Below the pieces are notes generated by a model. That model made no database searches. It was given only the letters and a program-made list of their open reading frames with translations, and was not told where the DNA came from. From positions 16,483,565 through 16,547,564 of the forward strand of contig OZ023266.1 in the NCBI GenBank assembly GCA_964006375.1: a stretch of 64,000 nt of DNA, written 5' to 3'. The position numbers and the translations under genes were made by a program. The DNA comes from Tillus elongatus. Lineage: Eukaryota > Arthropoda > Insecta > Coleoptera > Cleridae. Positions 25,600-40,235 of the stretch are shown here, one piece after another (position 1 is the stretch's first letter; every line of letters begins with the position of its first letter).

Positions 25600-26516
25600 G
25601 AGAGTAGGTAGACGTGTGTGTTCTGTGTAAAAAGACTTGTGCTCATAGTTATGCAATTCTTTGTAATAAATGTACTGGCTGGTTCCATATTAGGTGTGTT
25701 AACATAACAACCACAAAATTTAAACATTTTGAAAGCGAATTAAAAAATAGCTGTGGTGAGAGATGGAAATGTACACCATGTGAAGGTGAAAATGAAGGTT
25801 CTTCCAATTAGGTGAAAGTATCCGAACGAATACGATTTGATGAAGGTCAGTGTTAGTCAAGAAAATTACAAAAGTGCATGGTGGAAAGAAATTTGGCCTT
25901 TTATGTAAAAAAAAGGGGGGGGATGCCACCCACAGCGTTGGATCCTATGTCTGTGGCGAAATAAGTGAGAGTGTCAATAAGTCTAATTTTAATGTTGCTG
26001 GAGCAACTGCCCCCCGATGAGTTGCTCTGATATTATCAAAATGGTGGAGGTTTAAAAACTAGTATTATGCAATTTAGGAATCAAGTTCTTCAGAGTTGCT
26101 ATGATATAGTCTTTATAAGTGAATCCTCATTATCTAATGACATTTTGGACAATGAATTGGTTATTTCCGGATATCAGATTTTTCGCAAAGACAGATCATC
26201 ACATTCTAGTGATAAGAATAGAGGCGGTGGTGTGCTGCTTGTCATCTCTAATAGGCTTCAGCCTAAGCCCATTAACACTAACATTAATATTGAACAGTGT
26301 TTTGTTGAAGTTAGTGATAATAGTAGAAAATTTGTGATTGGTGTAACATATATTCCTCCTAATTCTAATATTGATAAGTATCATCTACATACATTAAATG
26401 TTGAAAGGTTAAAGGGCCTCTACATCGACTACACCTTCATTATTGCGGGTGACTATAACCTACCTGCGGCAGAATGGTTTAATGGAAGACTAGGCGTGAC
26501 TGTTAAGTCTATCGAT
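25600..26516 (+). mobile_element. LINE fragment: PHD-like zinc finger and APE endonuclease
   Basis: 25614-25811 encodes a zinc-finger of PHD type ([26 protein letters not shown]), typical of the ORF1 or N-terminus of CR1-like LINEs. 26067-26516 encodes an apurinic-like endonuclease: FISESSLSND carries the catalytic Glu, GGGVLLVISN follows, and AGDYNLPAAEW is the Asp-containing motif. The frame is cut by a TA array at 26517. A related RT fragment on the same strand starts at 29753. Confidence 0.75.
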
Positions 26517-26519
26517 CAT

Positions 26520-26585
<66 letters not shown>
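26517..26585. repeat. (TA)n microsatellite interrupting a LINE endonuclease
   Basis: About 69 bp of TA with one AAATA break. It ends the endonuclease reading frame. Confidence 0.93.
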
Positions 26586-26592
<7 letters not shown>

Positions 26593-26864
26593 GAAATGAT
26601 ATATGAACATTGAAGAATTCTAGTTAGTTCGATGTTCGATTTTAAATATTTAAGAAGTGCGACTGTGAACCTTAGACATACTATTGCCGAGGTTCGAAGT
26701 TCCAGGCAACATATTTGCTTGAGTTTATAGTTCGCTTCGAAAAAATATGGGTTCATACACCTCTAATAGAAATTACTAAATATTTTTTCTGAAGTTCTTT
26801 TTACGTCATATATTTTAGTGAAAAGTGATTAGTGAATTGTTTCTAAATAATTGTCTTTTTACAG

Positions 26865-27047
26865 GCCTTCTATGAAATAAACCTGGTCAATATTACAGCT
26901 GTAGGGACAGGTATATTATTTTACAAAGTCAATCCCATTGCTGGATTACTGATTGTGCCTTATGTATTGTGGCTTGGTTTAGCTACTGCATTATCCTACA
27001 AAATCTACAAAGATAACGATCCAAAAATAAAGGAAGTCAAGGAATAA
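26865..27047 (+). CDS. TSPO: Translocator protein TSPO, exon 3 and stop
   Basis: The acceptor TCTTTTTACAG precedes AFYEINLVNITAVGTGILFY, then NPIAGLLIVPYVLWLGLATA and LSYKIYKDNDPKIKEVKE-stop. LATALSYKIYK fits the loose cholesterol-recognition (CRAC) pattern, L-x(1-5)-Y-x(1-5)-K. Phase 0 joins exon 2 cleanly. AATAAA signals overlap the stop (27043) and recur at 27187. Confidence 0.95.
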   Translation, partial: AFYEINLVNITAVGTGILFYKVNPIAGLLIVPYVLWLGLATALSYKIYKDNDPKIKEVKE

Positions 27048-27186
27048 ATAAACTTTGTAGGTAAATCTAACTCCCCAATGGATAAAAAGGGAGTTGGTAC
27101 AAATTCCAGTGTAATAGCTTTAAGTGTATTTACTTGTATACATAGTTACAGATACTTTATATTTTACAATTTTATTAACTGTTTGA

Positions 27187-27192
27187 AATAAA
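27187..27192 (+). terminator. Likely TSPO polyadenylation signal
   Basis: AATAAA 140 bp after the TSPO stop codon, in an AT-rich 3' UTR. An earlier AATAAA at 27043-27048 overlaps the stop codon and could also be used. Confidence 0.45.
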
Positions 27193-27304
27193 TAAATATA
27201 AGTACCTATGTGTGTGTTTAAATACTGTATGACCTACCTGTCTGAATTAAACTAATAGTTATGTTAACATGATTTTATCGACCAAGTGAGTGGGAGATGA
27301 ATTT

Positions 27305-27399
27305 GAAAAAAAATTCAGGACGCAGCAAGTGTGTTATAGTACTACTTTTAAGAAAAATGCCCAATACCCAATTTTCTATGAAGCTAAAAAATTAAATTT

Positions 27400-27490
<91 letters not shown>

Positions 27491-27660
27491 GTGTAAGTCT
27501 CTTTAAAAGAAACTTGTATTACAAATTTCATTAGAGTTACAAAAGCTTTCCAGAAGGGAACTTTAATTTATATATAGAAAAGTAAACCATGTGCCAAATT
27601 ATAAATATAGCAGTTATTTTTCCTTATTAATCGCCTGATTTATTTCGTTTTAGTCAACCT
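27305..27660 (+). repeat. Dispersed repeat copy, subfamily 2, with a (TA)n array (27401-27486)
   Basis: AGGACGCAGCAAGTGTGTTA at 27316, then TTTCTATGAAGCTAAAAAAT, the TA array, and GTGTAAGTCTCTTTAAA-AAACTTG. The same blocks appear inverted near 51330-51790 and 56640-56990, defining a second subfamily. Confidence 0.6.
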
Positions 27661-27693
27661 AATCAAACCAGTTTTTTCAATAACAATAACAAA

Positions 27694-28160
27694 ATGTCTC
27701 CTGAAGATTATAATTTCAGGTTCAAAGGTGACAGTTATTCCGGCGCTTCTCTATTGACTATTGCTTCTCCAAACTCCAAAATCAAACAAAAAGAAACCAT
27801 ACAGTCACAGTTACCACTGCATAAACTAATAATCCTACCCCTACATAGATCAACTCCTTTAAATCGTCTGATATTTGGGCACGGCACCTTTTCGAAACAT
27901 ATGTTTAAGTTGGGATTGAAAAATATCCCCGATTGTGATTGCGACGGAGTAAGTATCAGGGACTTAGAACATTTAATTTTTTGTTGCAGCTTCCACAATC
28001 AACAGAGAGCTGCTTTTTAGAAGTATGCTCACTGAAAATATGTTTGCCATTAAATGTGGCCTTTCATATATTGTTCTTAGAAATAAAAGGATATTGTTTG
28101 CAATTATTAAATTTATTAAAAATGCAAAACTGTTTAATTATCTGTAAATTTAGTTTATGA
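27694..28160 (+). mobile_element. LINE C-terminal fragment
   Basis: The frame gives LPLHRSTPLNRLIFGHGTFS and a Cys-rich C-terminus with LKNIPDCDCDGVSIRDLEHL and IFCC, the zinc-binding tail found at the end of many non-LTR ORF2 proteins. No RT remains. Confidence 0.55.
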
Positions 28161-28239
28161 TTATAAGAACCTTATACATCTTAATCATAGATAGGCTATA
28201 TAGTTTAAAAAATCTTACTGTCTTTCCATATTATGTATG

Positions 28240-28240
<1 letters not shown>

Positions 28241-28330
<90 letters not shown>
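28241..28330. repeat. (TA)n microsatellite at the left edge of a mariner
   Basis: About 90 bp of TA abutting the transposon end CAGGGTGGGCCAAACTCG. Confidence 0.95.
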
Positions 28331-31080
<2,750 letters not shown>

Positions 31081-32086
31081 TACCTGTTGTATGAATCAAT
31101 CTACACGCGTCAGGCACTGGACTTTAACCACTAAGTTGTTTCAACGTATGTCTTTCACAGTTTATTTTTAATTTGAAAAAAAACTCTAAATACTGCGAAC
31201 CAAATGGCTTAAAATTCACAACGTAGGTTTATTTACACCATTTCTAGCCACATGTGAAGTCAAATTGCAGTTACTGTAATACTTACAAAAAGATAGCGTT
31301 TTCAAATGTAGTTTTGTATATTGGGGGGGTGGGGGCTATGTCTGTTATAGCTGATATACGAACTCGTCTGCATTCATAATACAATTAAGATATAGGCCAA
31401 GTTTGGTCCAAATCTGTTAAGTATTTTTTGAGTTATCGCTTGGATACATATACCGGGTGATTCATTAGAAGTTTATAGGGTAATAGAAGAGACATCAATC
31501 TGAAATTTTGGTTGCAGCTATAATACGATGCGGTCTATTTTTCTATAATATTTTCAATGCGCTGTAGCTTCCGGTTAGGGCAGAAGGGACTTTTTTTTTC
31601 AAATAGAACTCTACAAATATTGCATCTTTAAATTCTACGTAAAATTCTGAAGCTGATGCATTTTGAATCGTTTTCCTATTTTTAATTGTTTTTGAGATAT
31701 TTAATTTTTTCAAAAAATTTTGACAGATGGAGTGACTAACTAGAATGTCATTATTACCAATAATCGTAACGTTGAAAATTGTATTCTTGGTACACACGCT
31801 AACAAAGGAGTGCCCTATCAGGAACCATTAATAGTATTCTAAAATCTCATACAGGGTGTCTGGTATTTTCGTTCCCTTTTTTTGTCACTTTAAATGCCAA
31901 TAACTTTTTTATTTTAAATCGAATGACCATAATGTTTTTGCACCATTCGACGTGGAATTTTATTCTCTATCGATATGTTATACCATATGCTATAGCTAAA
32001 ACGAATATTTACAGATATAAAAAATGTGAAAAAACTCTTATTCGACTCGTGTGTATTGTCACAAGTGTGCTTTGGACAAATACTAT

Positions 32087-32195
32087 AAATGTACATTGAC
32101 AGATAGTTAATTGTCTTATCATGGCTGATAATAATACTATAAATGTACATTGACAGATAGTTAATTGTCTTATCATGGCTGATAATAATACCTAC
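32087..32195. repeat. Tandem duplication of a 52-bp segment
   Basis: Two nearly identical adjacent copies of a segment starting ACTATAAATGTACATTGACA and containing CTTATCATGGCTGATAATAA. Diverged copies appear at 32937-33012 and inverted near 34610-34660. Confidence 0.8.
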
Positions 32196-32239
32196 ACTAA
32201 TCAAGATAATCTTAATATGTTATGGTTTTAAATTTCATA

Positions 32240-32890
32240 CTATATACAGACTTGGAGACTACTTCTCTGGCTTCACTGTTGAGTTAGATATTCTCGGATG
32301 TTGTTCAATGCTTCTGTGACTATAGTTTCGCTGCTTGACAGCATTCTCAGACAGATTAAAATTGAATTAGTACGAAATCATGACAACTACAAATAAACAT
32401 CTGTTGCTATGTTATATGATGTTTTGATCAAAAAATTCATCAAATTTAAAATAAAATGAAATGAAACACAGATGACGGATGAGGCTTTCGAAATGTCTAC
32501 GTGATGTATGTCAATATTTAACATAAAAATAGAACTAGCGTATAATAACTATAATAACAGTTATAACAATAAAATAACTAAACAATAACAGTAATAAAGC
32601 AGTCTCTATACAACGAAAGTATCGACATACATCAACTCATCTTATTACAACTTTTTTTTTTTGGGAGAATTGTTCAATTATCAAAACATCGTATCAAAAC
32701 ATAGCAACAGATCTTTATTTGTAGTTGTCATGATTTCGTACTAATTCAATTTTAATCTGTCTGAGAATGCTGTCAAGCAGCGAAACTATAGTCACAGAAA
32801 CGTTGAACAACATCCGAGAACATCTAACCCAACAGTGAAGCCAGAGAAGTAGTATCCAAGTCTGTATGTAGTATGGACCAGTTTCACCAA
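32240..32890. repeat. Inverted-repeat insertion (foldback/MITE-like)
   Basis: Arms of about 170 bp: ATATACAGACTTGGAGACTA...AACATCTGTTGCTATGTT against AACATAGCAACAGATCTT...AAGTCTGTATGTAGTAT. A fragment of the arm also occurs at 34140-34195. Confidence 0.6.
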
Positions 32891-33174
32891 GTAAGGGCAA
32901 CAACAATCAATGAATTTAAATTTCATATTTGACAAATACTGTAAATGTAAACCGACGGACAGTTAATTGACTTATCATGGTTGATAATAAGTCATGGCTG
33001 ATAATAATAAATACTTACACTAATCATGATATGTTTTATACATATGGTGACTGTGGCAACATTTTGTAAAAAACATTAAAAACCTCTAATGAGAGGTATC
33101 CTCATTTAACTCCTCTCACCAAATTCAAGTTTCGAAAGATAGAGAAGACATTTATTAATAACGGCAAGGTCAAA

Positions 33175-33252
33175 GTTGTGCACAATAAACCAAAGGTTGC
33201 AGCGCTATCCGGGCGGCGAGGCCGCGGACGAGCCCTGAGGGAGAAAAAAAAA
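33175..33252 (+). mobile_element. Solo 3' tail of the RNase H LINE
   Basis: ATAAACCAAAGGTTGCAGCG and GACGAGCCCTGAGGGAGAAA with an A-rich end: an extremely 5'-truncated copy of the LINE at 7005-7650. The same tail lies in inverse orientation at 34672-34727. Confidence 0.7.
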
Positions 33253-33289
33253 AGGTTAAAGTTGAGAGAAACAGGCAGAAACCAGTGTC

Positions 33290-34140
33290 ACTTAATGAAG
33301 AAAATAAAATTAACATTCTGTGGTATTTCAATGCAGATCCCCAAGGGTCTTTTAGAAGTAGAAGCTGCAAGTGAAATTTCATATACATTAGTCCAGCGGA
33401 TACTCAACAAAGCCCGGTATGCATAATTATAAACTTCAAAATGTGCAAGCCATCGTAGATGAGGATTTCCAACGAAGAGAACTGTTGAGTATGCAGTTAA
33501 TGAACATACTTGATGATCTATTTTCTTGAAAGCATGATTTGGACAGACAAAACCTAATTTTCAAGGGACGCATAGTCAATTCAAAAAACGATCACTTTTG
33601 GTCAAACCAAGATCCCCATCTAGTTCGGGAAAGTAATCCTCAACATAAATTTAGTTTTAACGTTTTTTTGTTTATTAATAAACAATAATTTATGATTCTC
33701 TGTTTATCAGCGGAAAAATAACTAGACATATGAAATTCAAAAGTAACTGATTTTTGGGACGAGCTGCCCCCGAACAAGGGATTTTATTGCTGGTACCAAT
33801 TGAAAGATGCTCTGGCACGTTGTGCTAGAATTATAACCGAAAAATTGAGCCTGTTGTTTGATGACAGGTGGACCATGGGAATGGCCTCCAAGATCACCTG
33901 ACCTACCACCTCTCGACTTCTATCTATGGGGTGTTATAAAGAGTAGAGTAATTTGTACCAAACATCATGTAACTCAAGGGAATCTCTTGAGCAGAAAGTA
34001 GGACTAGCCTTTTCACAATTGTCGCAAGAAGAAATTCAAAGGTCAACGACTGAAGGTGTCAGTAGAAGAATTATTATGTCATGTACAACATGGGCGACAT
34101 TAGTTAATTCATTGATTGTTGTTGCCCTTACTTGGTGAAA
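33290..34140 (+). pseudogene. Decayed mariner-type transposase
   Basis: Fragments in shifting frames: EAASEISYTLVQRILNKARY (helix-turn-helix), YKLQNVQAIVDEDFQRRELL, NSKNDHFWSNQDPHLVRESN (after the first catalytic region), RIITEKLSLLFDDRW near the second, and LAFSQLSQEEIQRSTTEGVS at the C-terminus. Several stops and frameshifts; not functional. Confidence 0.7.
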
Positions 34141-34671
34141 CTGGTACATACTACATACAGACTGGGAGACTACTTCTCTGGCTTCACTGTTGGGTTTGTT
34201 TTCCGTAATTGAAGGACGTAGTTTTATTTTTCAATTATTTTTTTTGCATTTTGTTTATTTTTGTGATGTAGATGTTTTGCGTAAAAATGTACAGAAATTG
34301 AATGTAAATATTCATTTTAGCTATAGGGTATGCTATATCATATCAATAGAGAATAAAATTCCACATTGATTGGTGTAAAAATATTATGGTCATTCAATTT
34401 GAAATAAGAAAGTTATTGTGCAATTTAAAATTATAAAATTGAACGGAAATACCAGACACCCTGTATAATATTTTAGAATACTACTAAACGCTCCTGATAA
34501 GACACTCCTTTGTTAACGTATTTACCAAGAATAAACCTTTCAACGTTAATTTTGCCACACTCGCCATATGTATAAAACATATTAAGAATATGACGATAAG
34601 TGTAAGTATTATTATCAGCCATGATAAGACAATTTACTGTCTGTCAGTTTACATTTACAGTTTTTTTTTTG

Positions 34672-34727
34672 TTCCCTCAGGGCTCGTCCGCGGCCTTGCC
34701 GCCCCGATAGCACTGCAACCTTTGGTT
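34672..34727 (-). mobile_element. Second solo 3' tail of the RNase H LINE
   Basis: On the minus strand ACCAAAGGTTGCAGTGCTAT and GACGAGCCCTGAGGGAAC precede an A run. Only about 55 bp of the 3' end is present. Confidence 0.65.
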
Positions 34728-35309
34728 ACATTTACAGTATTTGTCAAATATGAAATTTAAAACCATCCAAAGCACACTTGCGACAATACACACAAGTCGA
34801 ATAAGAGTTTTTTCACATTGTTTGTAATATCTCTGTAAACATTCATTTTAGCTATAGCATATGCTATAACATATCGATAGAGAATAAAATTGCACGTCGA
34901 ATGGTCTAAAAATATTATGGCCATTCGATTTAAAATAAGAGAGTTATTGGCATTTAAAGTAACAAAAAAGTGAACGGAAATACCAGACACCCTGTATAAG
35001 ATTTTAGAATACTATTTAATGGATCCTGATAGGACACTCCTTTGTTAATGTGTGTACCAAGAATAAACTTTTCAACGTTACAATTATTGATAATTACATT
35101 TTAGTCACTTCATGTGTCGAAATTTTCTGAAAAAGCTAAATATCTCAAAAACAATTGCAAATAGGAAAATGATTCAAAATGCATCAGCTTCATAATTTTA
35201 CGTCGAATTTAAAAATGCAATATTATTTATATGGTTCCATTTGAAGAAAAAAAAGTTAATGTCACTTCCGGTTCAACCGGAAGTTACAGTGCATTGAAAA
35301 TATTATAGG

Positions 35310-35600
35310 AAAATAAAAATTTTCTTGCTTACAAACCCCCCAAGAGAGTTACGGTACCAAGAGTGAATAGGGGTGCTGGGCGGGGAAGAAGATAAAGAGG
35401 AAAGATGAGCGAAAAATGCAAAAAAAAACAGCTTAGTCGGACCTCTATAAGCTGCCTTCATCCCATTTTGCAGCTATACCTATGTAAAACCTTGTGTACC
35501 CTGCCCAAAATCCCTATTCACTCCAGGTCCCGTAACTTTCTTGGGGAGGTTGTTCTCAAAGACATTTTCTTGTTGTTTATGCATTATGGGTAGTAGGGGA
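35310..35600. repeat. Third unit of the G/C-rich inverted-repeat element
   Basis: CCCCAAGAGAGTTACGGTAC with AGGGGTGCTGGGCGGGG at the left, and CCCGTAACTTTCTTGGGG at the right, as in 19615-20275. TTTTCTTG occurs on both outer sides. Confidence 0.55.
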
Positions 35601-35799
35601 TGCAGAAGGGGAAAGAGAAACCCACAATGAAGAACCCCCCGTTTTTTCCCAAATGGGAAGCTGGGCAGGAAAACCATGTTACAATCAAGTACCCTAGTTT
35701 GTACAGCTAAAAGAGAACATATAGCAAATACTGTCAGACGATTGAAATTTAAAAAAAGGAGTAAATTTCCATCACACTCCTATCTCCACCACAGACTAA

Positions 35800-37081
35800 G
35801 TCCTACATGTCTTAGAAAACATCACCGAAGGATTTAATAAAAACAAGTCAATTGGTGCAATATTTCTGGACATTGCTCAAGCCTTCGATAGAGTTTAGCA
35901 TGAGGGCCTCCTAAACAAACTTCTATCATTTAATTATCCTCTGCCTCTGATAATCAGGTCATACCTACAACACAGGAAGTATCAGGTCAAAGATCTGGGA
36001 GCCAGATCTAGAACATACTCAGCCACGGCTGGTCTCCCGCAGGGTTCTGCGATCTCCCCTCTCCTGTACAATATATTTGTCGCAGACATTCCGACCGCGT
36101 CCCTAAACGTGACACACGCACTGTATGCAGACGACACTACCATCCTCAGCAACTCCACTCAGCCGAGGATAATAACCGAATGACTTCAGACCGCCAGTTG
36201 AGCTGCAATCATGGTATAGGGCATAGCCATAAACCCCAATAAATGTTCAGCTGTCCTATTTTCCAAGAGGAGACACACACCTCACGAACACCTTATTATG
36301 TTTTGTGTATTGTCCCATCCTTAATTTGGCTTTTAAACTGTTGGATGGTGTATGAATAAATAAATAAACACGTTTCATTAGACAACCGTCTAATTCCCTG
36401 GCAAGATTCCGTCAAATACCTCGGGGTTTTCCTTGACAAACACTTAACATGGCGCCCCCATGTTGATCACGCCCGAAAAAAAGCCTCGATGTTCATCTCG
36501 AAGCTGTTCCCACTTCTAAATAGGAATTCCAAACTGTCCGTGAACAACAAGTTGGTCATGTACAAAGTCATCATCCGGCCAGTCTTGACCTATACATCAC
36601 CTACATGGGCCACCATGGCCGCAACACACATCAAGACCCTTCAAATCATCCAGAACATAATTCTGAGAATGGTTACCAGAGCGCCATAGTTTGTCCGAAA
36701 CAGTCAGATTCACTCTGATCTGGAAATGCCATCGATACTTGAGTTCATAACTCAACTATCCACAACTCAGTTCGCAAAAGCCGCTTCTCACCCAAATGCT
36801 CTTCTCCGTAGTGCCACCGACTACGACGAGCAACTTCCACATAAGCATAAGCTTCCAAAGCTTATATTTACCCGCTAACGTCCCCGCGGCAAAAACATTC
36901 ATACCCAAAAAGTCATTGTGTGAAATCTTCCTGGCGGAGGTATGGACTAAGGTCCGGTACTTCTAGGGAGGGGCTTTTAGTGAGTACAGTCTCACAGTAC
37001 CTCGATATCCCACGGCACTACGGGGCTGTGAATGGGGTCTGCATGAGCATTTCCCCCTCCTGTATCAAAAAAAAAAAAAAA
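35800..37081 (+). mobile_element. Jockey-clade LINE, RT to poly(A), several breaks
   Basis: Plus-strand RT remnants: SIGAIFLDIAQAFDRV, then after a stop LLNKLLSFNYPLPLIIRSYL, GLPQGSAISPLLYNIFVADI, and the catalytic LYADDTTILS near 36125. A foreign ~90-bp A/T-rich insert (36296-36380) splits the frame, which resumes as NRLIPWQDSVKYLGVFLDKH, LTWRPHVDHARKKAS and LLNRNSKLSVNNKLVMYKVI, typical of the jockey clade. The element ends in a run of A at about 37068-37081. The N-terminus and endonuclease are missing. Confidence 0.85.
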
Positions 37082-37439
37082 CTCCTATCTTCAGCTCAAG
37101 CAAATGAGCTATGTCCGACCCTTTGCACACAACCTACGGCCTCACATTTTCCCCATTACAAAAACAATGTAGGAAACAAATAATATGGCACAGATCACAA
37201 AATCCAGACCCATACACGCTCCAACACTAGGTATAAAGATCATCATAAAAAAACAAGCTAACCAATGCTCAATACAAGAAATAGTCTTGGAACACATGCA
37301 TAATTAAGAACCCGATCACCCTGCTCTGTGTCGTAAAAGCGATCTAGTAATATAAGCATAAGCCAATAGTCCAAAGAACAAGAACTGTCAGGTCTGGAGT
37401 ATTCCCGTCAATCCCATTGTTAAGTTTACCTCACATTTT

Positions 37440-37580
37440 AAAATATAGGAGGGGAAGGAGGTGTCGCGGAACAACTGTTACTGGGAAACTATTGAAAAAC
37501 GTGAAATGTTATACAATTCAGCAAAGACAAGGAAGCACAAGGTGAAAATAGTGTCAACGTGCATGTAAGATGCCAAACTT
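37440..37580 (+). repeat. Single unit of a ~125-bp repeat also found at 39780-40055
   Basis: AGGAGGGGAAGGAGGTGTCG and GATGCCAAACTT correspond to AGGAGGGGAAGGGGTGTCAT and GATACCAAACTTTA at 39775-39920. Around it, 37082-37845 shows no gene. Confidence 0.5.
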
Positions 37581-37849
37581 CAGTCCACGGTCTATTTCTA
37601 AAACTGTCTGTGGACTAAACTGCAAATTCACCATCAGACCAATGATCCGAAGAGGTCACATAAATTGGAGTCAGTTTAGAAGCACACATTTTAACAACTA
37701 TTGCTGGAATGCTGTTGGGTTCTGATCATTTTTTTGATCTACTTACTAGATACAAAGATAATTTACTATTCATTAGCCATTTGGAAACAGAAAGCAGCAA
37801 TGCAGTTTTTTTTTCATCTGTTGATTTGTGTGACAATGGTCACCTCACT

Positions 37850-37985
37850 ATCCTGGAAATTTTGCTGAACCCCTGCCTTTCTGCAAGGAGGGTAGGGATC
37901 GTTGACGTGCTCAACATCACATGGACAGCATAGACGGCTTTACGCCCCCTCTGAAGGGCGGAACATGCAGATATTTATGTCAGCA
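37850..37985 (+). mobile_element. SINE body fragment
   Basis: CACTATCCTGGAAATTTTGC, AACCCCTGCCTTTCTGCAAG and CTGAAGGGCGGAACATGCAG match the body of the SINE at 44291-44643. The tRNA-like head is absent. Confidence 0.6.
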
Positions 37986-38217
37986 ATGCAGCGTGAAATT
38001 TAAACTGCCAAGCGTTGCTTCAAAACATGCATTTTTTATGAATATACATATGCAAAGTACAAAATATAAAAAGTTATAAAACATTACATAATCACACACT
38101 ATAAATAACTTCCTCTAATCAAAATATGAGGTACTCTTTGAACTTGAAGTGTCAGACGGAGCATTCTAAATGGCACAGGCCAGATATTAACAGAAACGTA
38201 AATACCACATGCTGTGC

Positions 38218-38278
38218 TGTCGGGTTGTAGTTTTTAGTGAATTTTTTCTAACAAATTCACTAAAAACTACAAGCCGAC
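38218..38278. repeat. Near-perfect hairpin
   Basis: Arms of about 29 bases: GTTGTAGTTTTTAGTGAATT and its inverted partner AATTCACTAAAAACTACAAG, with TTTCTAAC as loop. The arm AATTCACTAAAAACTACAAG also ends the repeat copy at 23180. Confidence 0.75.
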
Positions 38279-39789
38279 AACTGCCAAATTATCACTTTGC
38301 TTTTAGTATGCCGCTAGTATGTGTTCCCGTTTAGACGGTTTCTTCTATATTCATGTGATCACTGACATTACTTCTGACATTGTGCGTTGTTTACCTTGTT
38401 CTGTTAATGATCGCTGGTATTGTAGTGGTTTAAGCATGGTATTTACGTTTCTATTGATGTCTGGCCTGCACGGTTTAGAATGCTCCATATGACACCCTGA
38501 ACTCAAAGAGTATCTATAATGGAATTTGCCATCAACTATCCTAAACATGGTTATCAATATTTCATTCTACCTAATATTTAAAAAAAATAAGACTGTGATT
38601 ACTTACCTTGAGCTATTTCTTACCTCTTATATCAGTTGCTGGTTGTACACTAAAAGCTTATTAAAGTAGATAAAGACTCACCTCCACACTACCAGCATGT
38701 GTCTTACAAAAGGTGTAAATAATTTTGGAGTTATAAACATATTCTGGCCACTATTTTGAGGCATATTAGATTAAATTGTACCAAAAATAAGAACTAAAGA
38801 TGTTGAAACTAATAGTGGCACAGATTTAAACAAAGCGCTTCAAAAAAATTGCATTTCTCCTTCACCATAATAGCTGATTTGGGTAATCTTTGAATTTAGG
38901 TTGTCACACAGCGCAGCCGAGACATGGAACAGAAACGTAAATACTGCATACAGTGTTGTCGGGTTGTAGTTCTTTCATTGAATAAGATCTAATAAATATT
39001 TTATACTTTTTAATATATTTTTGCCTGTATCAAATACATTTAAAAATAGGTCCAACAGCATCTACAAATAATGCAAAAAAAAACATAATATTGTTACATT
39101 TAAGTGTATATTTGTTAAATTTGCAGAGAACCACCCAAACTATTTTTAGTGAATTTTCTTCGAAAAAATCAACTATTGTGGAGATCCCGACTTTTGAATT
39201 TTGTTTAAAAAAATTAAATGAGCGCGAACTAGGACCCCTAGAACCCATATCCGGGGTCAGTTTCAATTTATATATGTACATATGTATCACAGCGATAAGT
39301 CAAAAAATAATACACCGATTTCGTAAAGTTTGGCATGTGCCTTCCGTTTGTAAGTGACTTGGATAAGTTCGTTAGCCAGGAAAATAGGAACCGGTATTCC
39401 GAGAAAATTTTGTTTTCTATCGAAAAAAATGTTCTCACAAAATAAAACAGTTGTGGTAACCAATTTTGGTAGGTAGGTTTGTGAGATAAGAAGTAGACTA
39501 TAAACTAACATTTTCATTTCAAATAAAAATAACATTGGCACGGACCAGGAACCAGCGACACATTCATGCTTAACCCACTACAAATGGTCATTAAGAGAAC
39601 TAGGTAAACAAGGCACAATTTCAGAAATAACGTGGGTGAACACAGTAATATATGAGAAACCATCTAAACGGGTATCCGTACTAGCGGTCTACTAAAAGCC
39701 AATTGTCCATGTGTCCAGAACATTCCAGGGATTCCCAAGGCCAATGAGAACTGTATGTCAAATGTAATGTTTAGGAGGGGAAGGGGTGT

Positions 39790-40060
39790 CATGGAACAGA
39801 ACCGTACTGAGAAATTGTTTCAAAAGTATGTAACGTGTTAAAAACCTTACATGTAAATTACTCGGCAAACGCAAGAGAACAAAAGGTTAGAATAGTGTCA
39901 GCGTATGTGCGAGATACCAAACTTTATCTATCAGCTGCTGAGAAATTGTTTAAAGTATGTAATGTGTAAAAAACTTGACATGGCCATAACTCGGTAAAGG
40001 CAAGCGACCAAAAGGTAACGTTACTGTGGGCGTACATGTAAGATACCAAAGTTTATGTAG
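39790..40060 (+). repeat. Two tandem ~125-bp units
   Basis: Both units contain CTGAGAAATTGTTT, AACTCGGTAAA/TACTCGGCAAA, CCAAAAGGT/ACAAAAGGT and GATACCAAA-TTTAT. A third, diverged unit is at 37440-37580. Confidence 0.6.
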
Positions 40061-40189
40061 CAGCAGTCGTTTCATCTCAAACTGTCCAGGAGGTCATCAG
40101 CATGCAAATTAACGAATTTATCTTGTGGTTTGTGCATCCAGTGGGAGGGGGGGGTGGCTTGTTCTAAGCATGTTTCTGAAAAAAAATAA

Positions 40190-40235
40190 TCTAAAAGTCT
40201 TGACGCAGCAAGTGCGTTATGGTAGTGAATTTTGA
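40190..40235 (+). repeat. Left end of the dispersed repeat family
   Basis: AAGTCTTGACGCAGCAAGTG followed by CGTTATGGTAGTGAATTTTG, one of the best-preserved copies of the family core. Confidence 0.65.

Larger units (their letters stand above)
31453..35312. mobile_element. Nested palindromic cluster of mariner-type elements
   Basis: A large inverted repeat: 31540-32100 matches 34745-35312 in opposite orientation. The transposon end CAGGGTGTCTGGTATTTTCG (31853) recurs inverted as AATACCAGACACCCTG at about 34450-34466 and again at 34980-34995, giving three copies of a ~160-bp terminal repeat. The inner pair (31853-34466) encloses a decayed transposase (33290-34140). A second inverted pair (32240-32415 against 32696-32890) sits inside the left part. 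Confidence 0.6.
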
